A stretch of 40,226 nucleotides of DNA from Halothiobacillus sp. (GTDB lineage Bacteria > Pseudomonadota > Gammaproteobacteria > Halothiobacillales > Halothiobacillaceae): NCBI GenBank assembly GCA_024636015.1, contig JAGXHU010000019.1, positions 1-40,226 on the forward strand. The letters are read 5' to 3'. Within the stretch, counting starts at the first letter, position 1, and the number at the start of each line of letters is the position of its first letter. Position numbers and translations under genes: made by a program. The notes below the pieces were generated by a model. That model was not told the DNA's origin. It ran no database searches and saw only the letters and a program-made list of their open reading frames with translations. Of the stretch, positions 8,713 to 18,107 are shown piece after piece.

Positions 8713-9117
8713 ATGGCAGAAAGCAATACAAATGAAACCGACGGAATGGATGCTTGGGCTGAGGCAATGGCCGAGCAGGCGGATGTTGAGTCCGACGCCA
8801 AGACGGTCAAGATGGATACCTTTGACACCCGGTCGAACCAGGAAGGCAAGGAAAACCCCATCAACCTCGAAGTGCTGATGGATGTGCCTGTGGCCATTTC
8901 CATGGAAATCGGTCGAACCAGCATCAATATCCGTAGCTTGTTGCAGCTGAACCAGGGGTCGATTGTCGAACTGGATCGTCTCGCGGGCGAACCGCTTGAT
9001 GTGTTGGTCAACGGTACGCTGATTGCGCGGGGTGAGGTGGTTGTGGTTAACGAGAAGTTCGGTATACGTCTCACCGATGTGATCAGTCCGGCTGAACGTC
9101 TGAAAAAGCTTCGCTAG
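8713..9117 (+). CDS. fliN: Flagellar motor switch protein FliN
   Basis: 134 residues from ATG 8713. The frame is open to a TTG at 8692, but ATG 8713, with GGCAGAG upstream and the family-typical start MAESN, is preferred. An acidic, variable N-terminus (1-50, with DGMDAWAEAMAEQ) is followed by the SpoA domain: NLEVLMDVPVAISMEIGRTS, LLQLNQGSIVELDRLAGEPL, and a GEVVVVNEKFGIRLTDV end. FliN forms the bottom of the C-ring and docks the export ATPase complex through FliH. The fliM stop lies 15 bases upstream. Confidence 0.95.
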   Translation: MAESNTNETDGMDAWAEAMAEQADVESDAKTVKMDTFDTRSNQEGKENPINLEVLMDVPVAISMEIGRTSINIRSLLQLNQGSIVELDRLAGEPLDVLVNGTLIARGEVVVVNEKFGIRLTDVISPAERLKKLR

Positions 9118-9126
9118 GCGAAACGC

Positions 9127-9672
9127 ATGACTTTTATCGGCCGTATCCTGGTGTTGTACTGGATGAGCGTGTCGGCTTTTGCCGCAGTACCCTCAAACCC
9201 GCAGGGTGTCGTACTGCCTCCAGCACCCCCTGTCTTCGATCCGCTCAGTTCCACGTATCTCTTCAAGATGATGTTGAGCCTGTTTGTGGTTCTGGTTTTG
9301 ATGTTTTTGGTTGTCTGGCTCCTGAAGCGCACCGGGCGGTTCGAAGGGCGGGCCGGAAATTACCCCCTCCGCGTACTCACTCAGATGACGGTGGGAACCC
9401 GTGAACGCGTGCTGCTCATCGCCGTGGGTGATCGTCAGATGTTGTTGGGCGTCACCAGCGGGCAGATCGAATCACTGGGTTGGGTCGATCCGCCGATCGA
9501 AATTGATACGAGCAAGAAAAACAGCAGCCCTGTCCATATGAATAACGCTTTTGCACGCCTGCTTCAGAATCAGATCAGGCCGAATGCGCAAAACAATGAG
9601 GTTAAGGGGGCTGATTCGTCGTCCGGCAAATCCCCGCCCCCTTCCAATACACCTTCGGAGCCTCGATTGTGA
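9127..9672 (+). CDS. fliO: Flagellar export protein FliO
   Basis: 181 residues: a hydrophobic N-terminal segment ending in SAFA (possible signal sequence), a proline-rich spacer, one strong transmembrane helix (about 42-65) and a cytoplasmic SpoA-like region (RTGRF...[22 protein letters not shown]). The hydrophilic tail after residue 135 is low-complexity. FliO is the least conserved export-gate component and helps FliP assemble. It overlaps fliP by 4 bases (GTGA). The start codon lacks a clear Shine-Dalgarno, suggesting coupling to fliN, whose stop is only 9 bases away. Confidence 0.88.
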   Translation: MTFIGRILVLYWMSVSAFAAVPSNPQGVVLPPAPPVFDPLSSTYLFKMMLSLFVVLVLMFLVVWLLKRTGRFEGRAGNYPLRVLTQMTVGTRERVLLIAVGDRQMLLGVTSGQIESLGWVDPPIEIDTSKKNSSPVHMNNAFARLLQNQIRPNAQNNEVKGADSSSGKSPPPSNTPSEPRL

Positions 9673-10523
9673 TCTCGCGTGATGTGGTCTGCTTCCGGCT
9701 TCAGTGGACCCGTTGGTTGCCGGCCCTGCGGATCGCAGTACTAGTCCTCCCGACCCTGATGCTCGCTGTTATGTTCCCTGTGCATGTGGCTGAGGCGGCG
9801 CAGGCAGCAGCAACCCAGACGGCACTGCCTGGGTTGCCAGCCGTGACCGTGTCTACCAATAGCCAGGGCACCCAGTACAGTCTGACGTTGCAGATTCTTG
9901 CACTGATGACGGTGTTGACCCTGCTGCCGTCGTTGTTGCTGATGATGACCTCATTTACGCGGATCATCATCGTGCTCGCCTTGCTGCGTCAGGCGCTCGG
10001 GACCGTGCAGACCCCTTCGAACCAAATCATGCTCGGACTGGCGTTGTTCCTGACGCTGTTCATCATGGCCCCGGTGTTTCAAAAATCCTACGATGACGGC
10101 ATCAAGCCGTACATGAATCAGCAGATGTCCGCCCCGGTGGCGGTTGAAAAGGCGGCGGCGCCTCTGCGAACCTTCATGATGAATCAGACTCGGCAGAGCG
10201 ATATCGCCCTGTTCCAGAACATCGGTCATTATCCGGCGTTCAACACGCCGTCAGACGTACCCTATCCGGTCTTGATGGCGGCATTTCTGACCTCGGAACT
10301 CAAAACCGCATTTCAGATCGGTTTCCTCATTTTTATTCCTTTTCTGATCATCGATCTCGTTGTGGCGTCGGTCCTGATGTCCATGGGTATGATGATGCTT
10401 TCACCGATGATCGTCTCCCTGCCGTTCAAGATCATGTTGTTCGTTCTGATCGATGGCTGGACTCTGATCATGGGGACACTTGCCTCCAGTTTTTACATGG
10501 GGCCCCCATTGGGAGGTGGTTGA
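9669..10523 (+). CDS. fliP: Flagellar type III export gate protein FliP
   Basis: 284 residues from GTG 9669. The N-terminal signal peptide (hydrophobic about 18-40, ending near VAEAAQA) is typical of FliP, which is cleaved. The conserved features follow: [40 protein letters not shown], and the end segment [16 protein letters not shown] with an aspartate in the last helix. FliP forms a pentamer at the core of the export gate with FliQ and FliR. The 4-base overlap with fliO and the immediate fliQ start indicate one transcript. Confidence 0.96.
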   Translation: MISRDVVCFRLQWTRWLPALRIAVLVLPTLMLAVMFPVHVAEAAQAAATQTALPGLPAVTVSTNSQGTQYSLTLQILALMTVLTLLPSLLLMMTSFTRIIIVLALLRQALGTVQTPSNQIMLGLALFLTLFIMAPVFQKSYDDGIKPYMNQQMSAPVAVEKAAAPLRTFMMNQTRQSDIALFQNIGHYPAFNTPSDVPYPVLMAAFLTSELKTAFQIGFLIFIPFLIIDLVVASVLMSMGMMMLSPMIVSLPFKIMLFVLIDGWTLIMGTLASSFYMGPPLGGG

Positions 10524-10525
10524 CG

Positions 10526-10795
10526 ATGAATGCGGATACGGTACTGGATATTACGCGGCAGGCCTTGGTCGTGATTTTGCTGTTGACGATGCCCATCCTG
10601 TTGACGGCCCTGGTGGTTGGTTTGCTGGTTGGTATGTTTCAGGCGGCAACCCAGATTAATGAAATGACGCTGAGTTTTATTCCCAAGCTGTTTGCGGTCG
10701 TGGCCGCCATCCTGATCGCCGGACCCTGGATGTTGCATACGCTGGTGGATTTCACCACGGACCTATTTCATCGAATACCCAGCTTGATTGGCTGA
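10526..10795 (+). CDS. fliQ: Flagellar type III export gate protein FliQ
   Basis: 89 residues from ATG 10526, with GGGAGG at 10511-10516; this is preferred over a TTG at 10520. There are two transmembrane helices (about 13-38 and 52-75) around the family motif GMFQAATQINEMTLSFIPK. The length equals the family norm (about 89). FliQ packs around the FliP-FliR core of the export channel. Confidence 0.95.
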   Translation: MNADTVLDITRQALVVILLLTMPILLTALVVGLLVGMFQAATQINEMTLSFIPKLFAVVAAILIAGPWMLHTLVDFTTDLFHRIPSLIG

Positions 10796-10805
10796 CACCG
10801 CACCC

Positions 10806-11588
10806 ATGACACTCTCCCTGGCTCAAATCATGGGTTGGGTTGGCGCTTATTTCTGGGTGCTGATTCGGGTTTCGGCCATGCTGATGGTAGCGCCGTTGTT
10901 TGGTGCGCGTGGCGTGCCTCGGCGATGGCGTGCATTGGCCGCGATGGTCTTCAGTCTGGTTATTGCGCCTACGTTGCCTGCCGTAACTGGCATTGACCCC
11001 CTGTCCGTCGAAGGGGTGTTGCTGGTCGGTCAGCAAATACTCATCGGCGTGTCGATGGGGTTTATATTTGGGATGGTGATCAGTTCGTTCATTATGGCGG
11101 GTGAAACCATTGCAATGGGGATGGGTCTTGGTTTCGCGCAGACGGTGGACCCCCAGAATGGCGTGAGTGTGCCGCTCATCTCCCAGCTTTTGACCATCGT
11201 TGTGACCCTATTGTTCATCTCGCTGGATGGGCCTGCCATGATGGTCAAAATGTTGGCGGACTCATTCCTTTGGTTGCCAATCGGCCCGATCGGGTTGTCG
11301 GCAGATGATTTTTGGCGGATCGTCGGCTTCGGCCAAGCCATGTTCGTCAATGCGCTCCTGATCGGATTGCCGGTTATCACCAGCCTTTTGATGGTGAACA
11401 TGGCCATGGGGGTCATCACGCGTGCCGCGCCACAACTCAACATTTTTTCGATCGGTTTCCCCGCCACACTGCTGATCGGTTTCTTCCTGCTGCTCGTCAC
11501 CAGCCCGACGTGGTTACCGAATCTGGAACACTTCCTGCAACAGACCCTGATATTCATCAGTGATTTGTTGAGGCACCCGCGTGGCTGA
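10806..11588 (+). CDS. fliR: Flagellar type III export gate protein FliR
   Basis: 260 residues from ATG 10806. The frame is open to a TTG at 10788 that would overlap fliQ, but the ATG gives the family-typical MTLSLAQIMGW start and the usual length of about 260. Conserved features are VSAMLMVAPLFGARGVPRRWR, ISSFIMAGETIAMGMGLGFA, a central DPQNG and APQLNIFSIGFP near the end. FliR is the single asymmetric subunit of the FliPQR channel and contacts FlhB. Its last 8 bases overlap the flhB start. Confidence 0.94.
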   Translation: MTLSLAQIMGWVGAYFWVLIRVSAMLMVAPLFGARGVPRRWRALAAMVFSLVIAPTLPAVTGIDPLSVEGVLLVGQQILIGVSMGFIFGMVISSFIMAGETIAMGMGLGFAQTVDPQNGVSVPLISQLLTIVVTLLFISLDGPAMMVKMLADSFLWLPIGPIGLSADDFWRIVGFGQAMFVNALLIGLPVITSLLMVNMAMGVITRAAPQLNIFSIGFPATLLIGFFLLLVTSPTWLPNLEHFLQQTLIFISDLLRHPRG

Positions 11589-12732
11589 GAACGAAAACGG
11601 ACAAGAAAAAACCGAAGAACCCTCCGCGAAGCGACTTCGCGAGTCGCGCGAAAAGGGCCAGGTTCCGCGTTCGCGCGAGCTGAATTCCCTTGTCATCACG
11701 GCCGGGTCGGCGATCGTATTCCTCACGATGGGGGGGCAGATGTTTTCGGGGATGGCGGCAATGATGCGTCAATCATTTGTCCTGACACGTGCCGAAATTC
11801 TGGACCCGGCGACCATGTTCAGCCATCTGGGGCGCGCGTTCACCGAGGGATTTTTGGCTTTCCTACCTTTCTTTGTTGCGACCATCGTGTTGGCAGTAGC
11901 CGCCACCTTGGCCGTGGGTGGATGGAATTTTTCCACCGAAGCGTTGTTGCCGCAGTTTAATCGTTTGAACCCGCTCCCGGGCTTCAAGCGCATGTTTTCA
12001 ATAAAATCCCTGGTCGAGTTGCTCAAGACGTTCGCAAAATTCGTGCTGATTGGGGCGATTGCCGTCGGCCTTTTTTTTGCACTGGAACACGATTTTGTCG
12101 GTCTGGGGATGATGAGTCTGCATCCGGCGCTGGCTAGAGCCGGTGGCTTGTTGGGCTGGGGGTTTCTGGGATTGTCCATGGGGTTGTTCATTGTGGCTCT
12201 GATCGATGTGCCCTTTCAGATATACGAACATAACAAGAGCCTGCGCATGACGCGGCAAGAGGTTCGTGACGAATACAAAGAAACCGAGGGTAAGCCGGAG
12301 GTTAAGCAGAAGATTCGTCAGCTGCAGCATCAAATGTCCCAGCGTCGCATGATGGAAGCAGTTCCGACCGCAGATGTGGTCATCACGAACCCAATCCACT
12401 TTTCCGTGGCCCTCAAATATCAACCCGATCTCAGTGATGCGCCGATCGTGGTTGCAAAAGGTGCCGATGAAATGGCGCTGACAATCCAGAAAATTGCGAA
12501 GGCCAATCGCGTGCCGCTGTTTGAAGCGCCGCCATTGGCACGATCCTTGTATGCACATGCTGAGATCGATCGGCCTATACCGACAGGATTGTATACCGCA
12601 GTCGCCCAGGTGCTGGCGTACATATACCAGCTCCGCACTGCTCCGGACGTGGCAGAACGGCCGGCACCGGATGTGCCCTCCGATCTGAAGGTAGATGCAG
12701 AGGCCCGCCCCGCGAACACCAAGGATTTATAA
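11581..12732 (+). CDS. flhB: Flagellar export specificity switch FlhB (with NPIH cleavage site)
   Basis: 383 residues from GTG 11581. The N-terminal EKTEEPSAKRLRESREKGQV, four transmembrane helices (about 30-215) and the cytoplasmic domain after DIPFQ-like DVPFQIYEHNKSLRM are typical. FlhB cleaves itself between Asn and Pro in an NPTH loop to switch from rod/hook to filament export. Here the site reads N270-P271-I272-H273 in VVITNPIHFSVALKY; the scissile Asn-Pro and the His are kept, but Thr is Ile. The alignment position matches N269 of Salmonella FlhB. The C-terminal tail after about 355 is variable and proline-rich. It overlaps fliR by 8 bases. Confidence 0.95.
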   Translation: MAENENGQEKTEEPSAKRLRESREKGQVPRSRELNSLVITAGSAIVFLTMGGQMFSGMAAMMRQSFVLTRAEILDPATMFSHLGRAFTEGFLAFLPFFVATIVLAVAATLAVGGWNFSTEALLPQFNRLNPLPGFKRMFSIKSLVELLKTFAKFVLIGAIAVGLFFALEHDFVGLGMMSLHPALARAGGLLGWGFLGLSMGLFIVALIDVPFQIYEHNKSLRMTRQEVRDEYKETEGKPEVKQKIRQLQHQMSQRRMMEAVPTADVVITNPIHFSVALKYQPDLSDAPIVVAKGADEMALTIQKIAKANRVPLFEAPPLARSLYAHAEIDRPIPTGLYTAVAQVLAYIYQLRTAPDVAERPAPDVPSDLKVDAEARPANTKDL

Positions 12733-12734
12733 AA

Positions 12735-14864
12735 ATGAAGGCATTTATCGAAACATTGGATTGGCGTGGGCTCGGGCGAGGGGCTCGTGCTTACCGTGGA
12801 CAGGGCATTGGTCCACCGCTGATCATCGTCATGCTGCTGGCGATGGTGATTGTTCCGTTGCCGCCGCTGGCATTGGATGTGCTGTTTACCTTCAATATCA
12901 CCTTGTCGATCGTGATCCTGATGGTCACGATCTATGTCATGCGGCCACTTGATTTCGCCGTATTCCCAACGGTCATCCTGATGGCAACCTTGCTACGGCT
13001 GGCATTGAACGTGGCTTCGACTCGGGTCGTTCTGTTGCACGGACAGGATGGCCCTGGCGCGGCAGGCCACGTGATCAGCTCTTTTGGCGAATTTGTGGTC
13101 GGTGGGAATTACGCGGTGGGGATCGTGGTGTTCATGATCCTGATGCTGATTAATTTCGCCGTGGTCACCAAGGGGGCAGGGCGTGTCTCCGAAGTGACGG
13201 CCCGATTTACCCTCGACGCCTTGCCGGGCAAGCAGATGGCTATCGATGCCGATCTCAATTCCGGCATTATCAATCAGGAGCAAGCCAAGCATCGGCGTGA
13301 GGAAGTCGCTGCCGAGGCCGATTTTTACGGCTCGATGGACGGCGCCAGCAAGTTTGTACGTGGTGATGCCGTGGCCGGTATTTTGATCGTACTGATCAAC
13401 GTGCTGGGCGGCCTGCTGATTGGTGTTCTGCAGCACGGCATGCCCATTGGTCAGGCGGCGCAAACCTATGTGCTGCTGACCATTGGTGATGGCCTGGTTG
13501 CGACTCTTCCATCACTGCTGATTTCAACGGCGACCGCGATCATCGTGACGCGGGTCGCCTCTTCACAGGACATGGGCAAGCAGATTCAGACCCAAATGTT
13601 TTCCGATCCCCGCGTTTTGGGGGTTGCCGCCGGTTTGATGGCGGGGCTGGGCGTCATACCGGGGATGCCGAACGTCGCTTTCTTGACGCTTGCGGCATTG
13701 GCTGGATTCGGCGCCTATCTCATTGCACGGAAAAATCAGGTACAGGCTCAGGCCGCCGTTCAGAGTGAGCAGATGCCCACAGACAAAAAACCTGAGCTCA
13801 AGGAGCTCACTTGGGAAGACGTGCCGCCGGTGGACGTGATCGGGCTCGAGGTTGGCGATGGTCTGATTCCCTTGGTTGATCGAAATCAGGGTGGTCAGCT
13901 CATGCCCCGGATCAAGGGCGTGCGCAAGAAAATATCCCAGGATCTGGGGTTTCTGGTTTCGCCGGTCCATATCCGCGATAACTTGGATCTGAAGCCGGGT
14001 GAGTACCGGATCAGCTTGAATGGGGTGCCCATGGGCATGGCCGATATCTTTGCGGATCGTGACATGGCCATCAATCCCGGCCAGGTATCCGGGCCTTTGC
14101 AAGGGGTGAAAACCCAGGATCCCGCTTTCGGTCTTGAGGCGTATTGGATCGAGCGTAATGCCCGCGAACATGCGCAGGCACTGGGGTATACGGTGGTTGA
14201 TCCGGCCACGGTGGTCGCCACCCATCTCTCCCAGATACTGACCGAGAATGCAGCCGATCTGTTCGGCTATGAAGAAGCCCAGCAATTGCTCGATACCCTG
14301 AAGGAGGGTGCGCCCAAGCTTGTTGAGGATCTGGTTCCCAAAACCCTGGCCATGAGCGTGATTGTCCAGGTGCTGCGCAATCTTCTGGAAGAACGGCTTC
14401 CGATTCGGGATATTCGCACGATAGCCGAGACCCTCGCACGCCAGGGGCAGCATACCCAGGACGTCAGTCAACTGACCGAAGTGGTCCGTATTGCCCTCGG
14501 CAGAATGATTGTTCAGCACATCAATGGACTGACCCCCAGCCTGCCGGTTATCACGCTAGACCCTCAGTTGGAACAACTCTTGCTTGGATCTACCCAGCGG
14601 GGCGCAGAGTCCGGGCAAGCGACACCGGGGATTGAACCGGGATTGGCAGAACGGTTACACCAATCACTGCGGGATGCCGCCGAAAAGCAGGAACAGGCCG
14701 GATTGCCTGCCGTGCTGCTGGTGGCGCCGCAGATTCGAAGCTGGCTGGCCCGGATGGTTCGGTACTCGATACGCCAGTTGCATGTATTGAGTTACAACGA
14801 AGTACCGGATAACAAAGACATCAAGGTGGTTGCCAGCGTGGGCAACCAGCGCAGCGTGGCATGA
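12735..14864 (+). CDS. flhA: Flagellar type III export gate protein FlhA
   Basis: 709 residues with AAGGA upstream of ATG 12735. The first third has eight transmembrane helices. The FHIPEP family signature region is seen around RVSEVTARFTLDALPGKQMA and the conserved cytoplasmic-loop arginine/aspartates in ADLNSGIINQEQAKHRREEV. The C-terminal cytoplasmic domain (about 360-700) binds chaperone-substrate complexes. FlhA forms the nonameric ring of the export gate and converts proton motive force into export. The length is close to the family norm (about 690-710). It lies 2 bases after flhB. Confidence 0.97.
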   Translation: MKAFIETLDWRGLGRGARAYRGQGIGPPLIIVMLLAMVIVPLPPLALDVLFTFNITLSIVILMVTIYVMRPLDFAVFPTVILMATLLRLALNVASTRVVLLHGQDGPGAAGHVISSFGEFVVGGNYAVGIVVFMILMLINFAVVTKGAGRVSEVTARFTLDALPGKQMAIDADLNSGIINQEQAKHRREEVAAEADFYGSMDGASKFVRGDAVAGILIVLINVLGGLLIGVLQHGMPIGQAAQTYVLLTIGDGLVATLPSLLISTATAIIVTRVASSQDMGKQIQTQMFSDPRVLGVAAGLMAGLGVIPGMPNVAFLTLAALAGFGAYLIARKNQVQAQAAVQSEQMPTDKKPELKELTWEDVPPVDVIGLEVGDGLIPLVDRNQGGQLMPRIKGVRKKISQDLGFLVSPVHIRDNLDLKPGEYRISLNGVPMGMADIFADRDMAINPGQVSGPLQGVKTQDPAFGLEAYWIERNAREHAQALGYTVVDPATVVATHLSQILTENAADLFGYEEAQQLLDTLKEGAPKLVEDLVPKTLAMSVIVQVLRNLLEERLPIRDIRTIAETLARQGQHTQDVSQLTEVVRIALGRMIVQHINGLTPSLPVITLDPQLEQLLLGSTQRGAESGQATPGIEPGLAERLHQSLRDAAEKQEQAGLPAVLLVAPQIRSWLARMVRYSIRQLHVLSYNEVPDNKDIKVVASVGNQRSVA

Positions 14865-14923
14865 GCCCGGCTGCAATCAGATACAAACAAAACAGCACGT
14901 GCATCGGATGACGAGGGCAGGGT

Positions 14924-16393
14924 ATGAAAATCAAGCGAATTATTGCGAGCGATATGCGGGAAGCGATGCGCCAGGTTCGTCAACTATTTGGCGATGAGGC
15001 GGTAATTCTGTCGAACCGCGCATGTCAAGAAGGGGTGGAGCTGGTAGCGGCCATCGATTTTGATGAGCAGGCCGTTCGTCTTTCCGCTGGTCGACAGTCT
15101 CCGCACCGGGTCGCCGGTTTTCAGGAGCGCCCCGTTACGCGGGACGTATCGGGGAAATCTGGCATGACATCCGCCGACCCTGCCCGCTCAACCCCTGCAT
15201 CGTTTCAGACGACTGCCGAGAATCTGGCGGCGCGGGAGCAGGCGGCAGTAGCACCCGCTCAGTCCATACAGAATGCATCATCCCCGTCAGCCGCTGGCAT
15301 GCCGCGGTCTGAAATCCCGAATCAATCAGCATTTGACGAGGTGCTGGCTGAATTGAATGCTGAGCCAGTCAACACGCGGCCAGATCGGATGGCGAGTGCT
15401 AAACCGGGCACGACACCTGCGCGTGATGATGCGGGGAATCGCTGGTCCAAAAATTGGCCTGACCGTCCCGCATCGGGCGATGTCCTTGGTGATCTGCAGC
15501 AGGAAATCGGCCAGCTCCGTGAGCTCTTCGAGCGCCAGTTGTCCGTGCTGGAATGGCATCGGTACAGCGCAGCGCATCCGGTCGAGCTTGAAACGCGCGA
15601 ACGGCTGCATAGCTTGGGGTTGCCACCGAAACTTGCACGTTCTCTGGCGGAAAATGCGGCGCGCAATGAACCGGAGCGCGCGTTGGCCTCTGCACTTCGT
15701 GATCTGGGTGGGCGGATCAGTATCCCCGAGACCGATATCGTACGCAGTGGGGGTATTTATGCATTTGTCGGCCCGACGGGGGTGGGTAAGACGACCACGC
15801 TGGCCAAGTTGGCTGCACAGGCCGTATTGGCGCATGGTCGGGACTCCATCGCATTGATCACGACGGATCGCTTCCGGATCGGTGCCCAGGAGCAGCTGCG
15901 CAACTACGCGCGCATCCTGAACATTCCGTTGCATGTCGCCCGGGATGAGCTGCATCTGGCTGAATTGTTGCCGGCTGTGTCAGAGCGTCATTTGGTTTTG
16001 ATTGATACGGCAGGCATGTCGCCCCGAGACTTCCAGATGATGGATCTTCTGAAAAAGATGCCGGCCATTGACCGGCGCCTAAAACTCTTGCTGGTCCTGT
16101 CGGCCCAGGCGCAATATAGCGCCATGCAGGATGCCATTACCCGTTTTCAAGCCGTCCCTCTGGCCGGTATGATCTTGACGAAACTGGACGAAACGCTTTT
16201 ATTGGGTAGCGCCCTGGGGGCGCTGGTTCAGAGTGGATTGCCGCTCTGTTGTACCGGTGTCGGTCAACGTGTACCGGAAGATATTTGGTTCCCCTCAGCT
16301 TCCGATCTGATCAAACAGGCCATTGAACTGGGTCAGAGTGCACCGGACGATAGTGAACCGGAGTACTCTTCAACGCTTAAAAAGAGGGCGTAA
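14924..16393 (+). CDS. flhF: Polar flagellar site-determining GTPase FlhF
   Basis: 489 residues with AGGGCAGGG upstream. SRP-family GTPase: a basic N-terminal B domain (MKIKRIIASDMREAMRQVRQ), a long unstructured Ser/Pro/Ala-rich linker (about 70-190), an N domain, then the G domain with P-loop GPTGVGKT at 283-290, TTDRFRIGAQEQL, DTAGMS and the TKLDE guanine-specificity motif. FlhF marks the cell pole where the flagellum is built. The neighbouring flhG product stimulates its GTPase and limits number. Confidence 0.95.
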   Translation: MKIKRIIASDMREAMRQVRQLFGDEAVILSNRACQEGVELVAAIDFDEQAVRLSAGRQSPHRVAGFQERPVTRDVSGKSGMTSADPARSTPASFQTTAENLAAREQAAVAPAQSIQNASSPSAAGMPRSEIPNQSAFDEVLAELNAEPVNTRPDRMASAKPGTTPARDDAGNRWSKNWPDRPASGDVLGDLQQEIGQLRELFERQLSVLEWHRYSAAHPVELETRERLHSLGLPPKLARSLAENAARNEPERALASALRDLGGRISIPETDIVRSGGIYAFVGPTGVGKTTTLAKLAAQAVLAHGRDSIALITTDRFRIGAQEQLRNYARILNIPLHVARDELHLAELLPAVSERHLVLIDTAGMSPRDFQMMDLLKKMPAIDRRLKLLLVLSAQAQYSAMQDAITRFQAVPLAGMILTKLDETLLLGSALGALVQSGLPLCCTGVGQRVPEDIWFPSASDLIKQAIELGQSAPDDSEPEYSSTLKKRA

Positions 16394-16454
16394 CGCCATG
16401 ATCCCAAGCGCCCCACCGTGTTCAACATGATCAACTTCAGGCAGAATTAGCGGC

Positions 16455-17285
16455 ATGCACAACAATCCAGTACGTGTTATCGCCGTTACCAGTGGCAAGG
16501 GTGGCGTCGGCAAGACCAATGTTTCGGTCAACCTATCAGTCGGGCTTGCTCTACGGGGTTCGCGCGTGCTTTTGATGGATGCAGATCTTGGGCTGGGGAA
16601 TGTTGACGTCCTCCTGGGATTGCGGTCTCACATGAATCTGAGTCATGTGTTGGCCGGTGAAGCCAGTCTGGATGACATCCTGCTGGAAGGCCCTGAAGGT
16701 ATCGGAATTCTGCCAGCCGCCAGTGGAATCAAGCATATGGCCGAATTGTCCTCGGCCGAAAATACGGGACTTATCCATGCCTTTGCTGCGCTGAAGCGCC
16801 CCGTCGATATCATGGTGGTTGACACGGCGGCGGGCATTGCCGATTCTGTGGTGCGTTTTTCGCAGGCTGCCAGCGATGTCATCGTGGTGGTGTGCGATGA
16901 GCCGGCTTCCATCACGGATGCTTACGCGATGATCAAGGTGTTATCGCGTGATCACGGTGTCCAGCGTTTTCAGGTGGTGGCGAACATGGTCCGGGATACG
17001 GGCGAAGGACGACGTTTGTTTGAAAAACTCAATGCGGCAGCAGGCCGTTTTCTGGATGTCACCCTGATCCATCTGGGTTCGGTGCCGTTTGATGATTACC
17101 TGCGCCGCTCGATTCAACGCCAGAAAACCGTTATTCAGGCATTCAGCGGCTCTCGTTCCTCCCGTGCTTTTTTGGAGATAGCCGACCAGGTCAGTCGCTG
17201 GCCGGCGCCCAAGGGCGTTGCCGGTCATCTTCAGTTTTTTATTGAGCGACTGGTGCAATCCGAACCTGATCTGGAAGTGTTGTAA
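16455..17285 (+). CDS. flhG: Flagellar number regulator FlhG (FleN), MinD-like ATPase
   Basis: 276 residues. Deviant Walker A GKGGVGKT at 14-21, LLMDADLGLGNVDVLLGL, and Walker B-like DIMVVDTAAGI identify the MinD/ParA ATPase family; the order after flhF marks it as FlhG/FleN. The N-terminus is short, and the DQAxxLR motif that stimulates FlhF GTPase in some FlhG proteins is not visible before the P-loop. The C-terminal region (after about 235) should hold a membrane-targeting helix (GHLQFFIERLVQ). In polar flagellates FlhG restrains the master regulator and keeps one flagellum per pole. It ends one base into the fliA start (TAATG). Confidence 0.93.
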   Translation: MHNNPVRVIAVTSGKGGVGKTNVSVNLSVGLALRGSRVLLMDADLGLGNVDVLLGLRSHMNLSHVLAGEASLDDILLEGPEGIGILPAASGIKHMAELSSAENTGLIHAFAALKRPVDIMVVDTAAGIADSVVRFSQAASDVIVVVCDEPASITDAYAMIKVLSRDHGVQRFQVVANMVRDTGEGRRLFEKLNAAAGRFLDVTLIHLGSVPFDDYLRRSIQRQKTVIQAFSGSRSSRAFLEIADQVSRWPAPKGVAGHLQFFIERLVQSEPDLEVL

Positions 17286-18004
17286 TGAATGTGCGGGCGA
17301 TGTACTCCCATGTTCGTGCTGGTGGCGCCGAATCCGTGGTGGCCGAGCACGCGCAGTTGGTCAAGCGCATCGCCTTTCACCTGATGAATCGTCTACCGGA
17401 CCATATTCAGGCAGAAGATCTGATTCAGGCCGGCATGATCGGTTTGCTTGAGGCCGCACGACTCTACGATTCCAGTCAGGGCGCCTCATTTGAGACCTAT
17501 GCGGGTATTCGGATTCGTGGAGCGATGCTTGACGAAGTTAGGCGCAATGATTGGGCGCCACGCTCTGTTCACCGTCGCCACCGCGAGATCGCGGCAGCCA
17601 TTCATGAAATTGAGGCGAACACCGGTCGCGAGGCAAAGGATCAGGAGGTTTGCGATTTGCTGGGCATTACCCTCGACGAGTATTTTTCGGCTCTGAACGA
17701 TTCGATCCAGGTCCGTCTGACACCGCTCGACCATATGGGTGATGAGCACGACGAAACCATTGATGTGCCGGACAGTTCGGATCAACCGGAGCAGAATTTC
17801 AGCAACGAACGTTTCCATGAAGCGCTGGCAGAACATATTGCCGCACTGCCCGAACGTGAACGGCTGGTTATGTCTCTTTATTACGTTGAAGAGATGAATC
17901 AGAAAGAAATCGGGGCGGTAATTGGCGTGTCTGAATCGCGCGTTTGCCAAATTCAGAGCAAGGCTATTCTGCGCCTGAAGGCGTCCCTGAAAGACTGGCG
18001 TTGA
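17285..18004 (+). CDS. fliA: RNA polymerase sigma-28 factor FliA
   Basis: 239 residues. Region 2 (AEDLIQAGMIGLLEAARLYD, FETYAGIRIRGAMLDEVRRND), region 3 and region 4 with the C-terminal helix-turn-helix (MNQKEIGAVIGVSESRVCQIQSKA) are complete. FliA transcribes late flagellar and chemotaxis genes once hook assembly lets FlgM out. Translation is probably coupled to flhG through the 1-base overlap. A consensus FliA site lies just downstream, before cheY. FlgM is not in the window. Confidence 0.97.
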   Translation: MNVRAMYSHVRAGGAESVVAEHAQLVKRIAFHLMNRLPDHIQAEDLIQAGMIGLLEAARLYDSSQGASFETYAGIRIRGAMLDEVRRNDWAPRSVHRRHREIAAAIHEIEANTGREAKDQEVCDLLGITLDEYFSALNDSIQVRLTPLDHMGDEHDETIDVPDSSDQPEQNFSNERFHEALAEHIAALPERERLVMSLYYVEEMNQKEIGAVIGVSESRVCQIQSKAILRLKASLKDWR

Positions 18005-18024
18005 TGATGAATGTAACCAATGAT

Positions 18025-18051
18025 TAAACAATTGGCGCAAATGGCCGATAA
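18025..18051 (+). promoter_or_regulatory. Consensus sigma-28 (FliA) promoter of the chemotaxis operon
   Basis: TAAA (18025-18028), exactly 15 bases, then GCCGATAA (18044-18051): a full match to the classical FliA promoter TAAA-N15-GCCGATAA. It begins 21 bases after the fliA stop and lies 56 bases before the cheY start. It should make cheY and the genes behind it late, FliA-dependent genes. Confidence 0.85.
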
Positions 18052-18107
18052 TTACCCATATGAGCTGAAAGACAGCAAAAAAATTACCGATTATTAGAGG
18101 CAAGAAG

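Noticed and set aside
13563..14519. 318-codon minus-strand frame opposite flhA
   Set aside because: Antisense artefact of the flhA C-terminal coding region.
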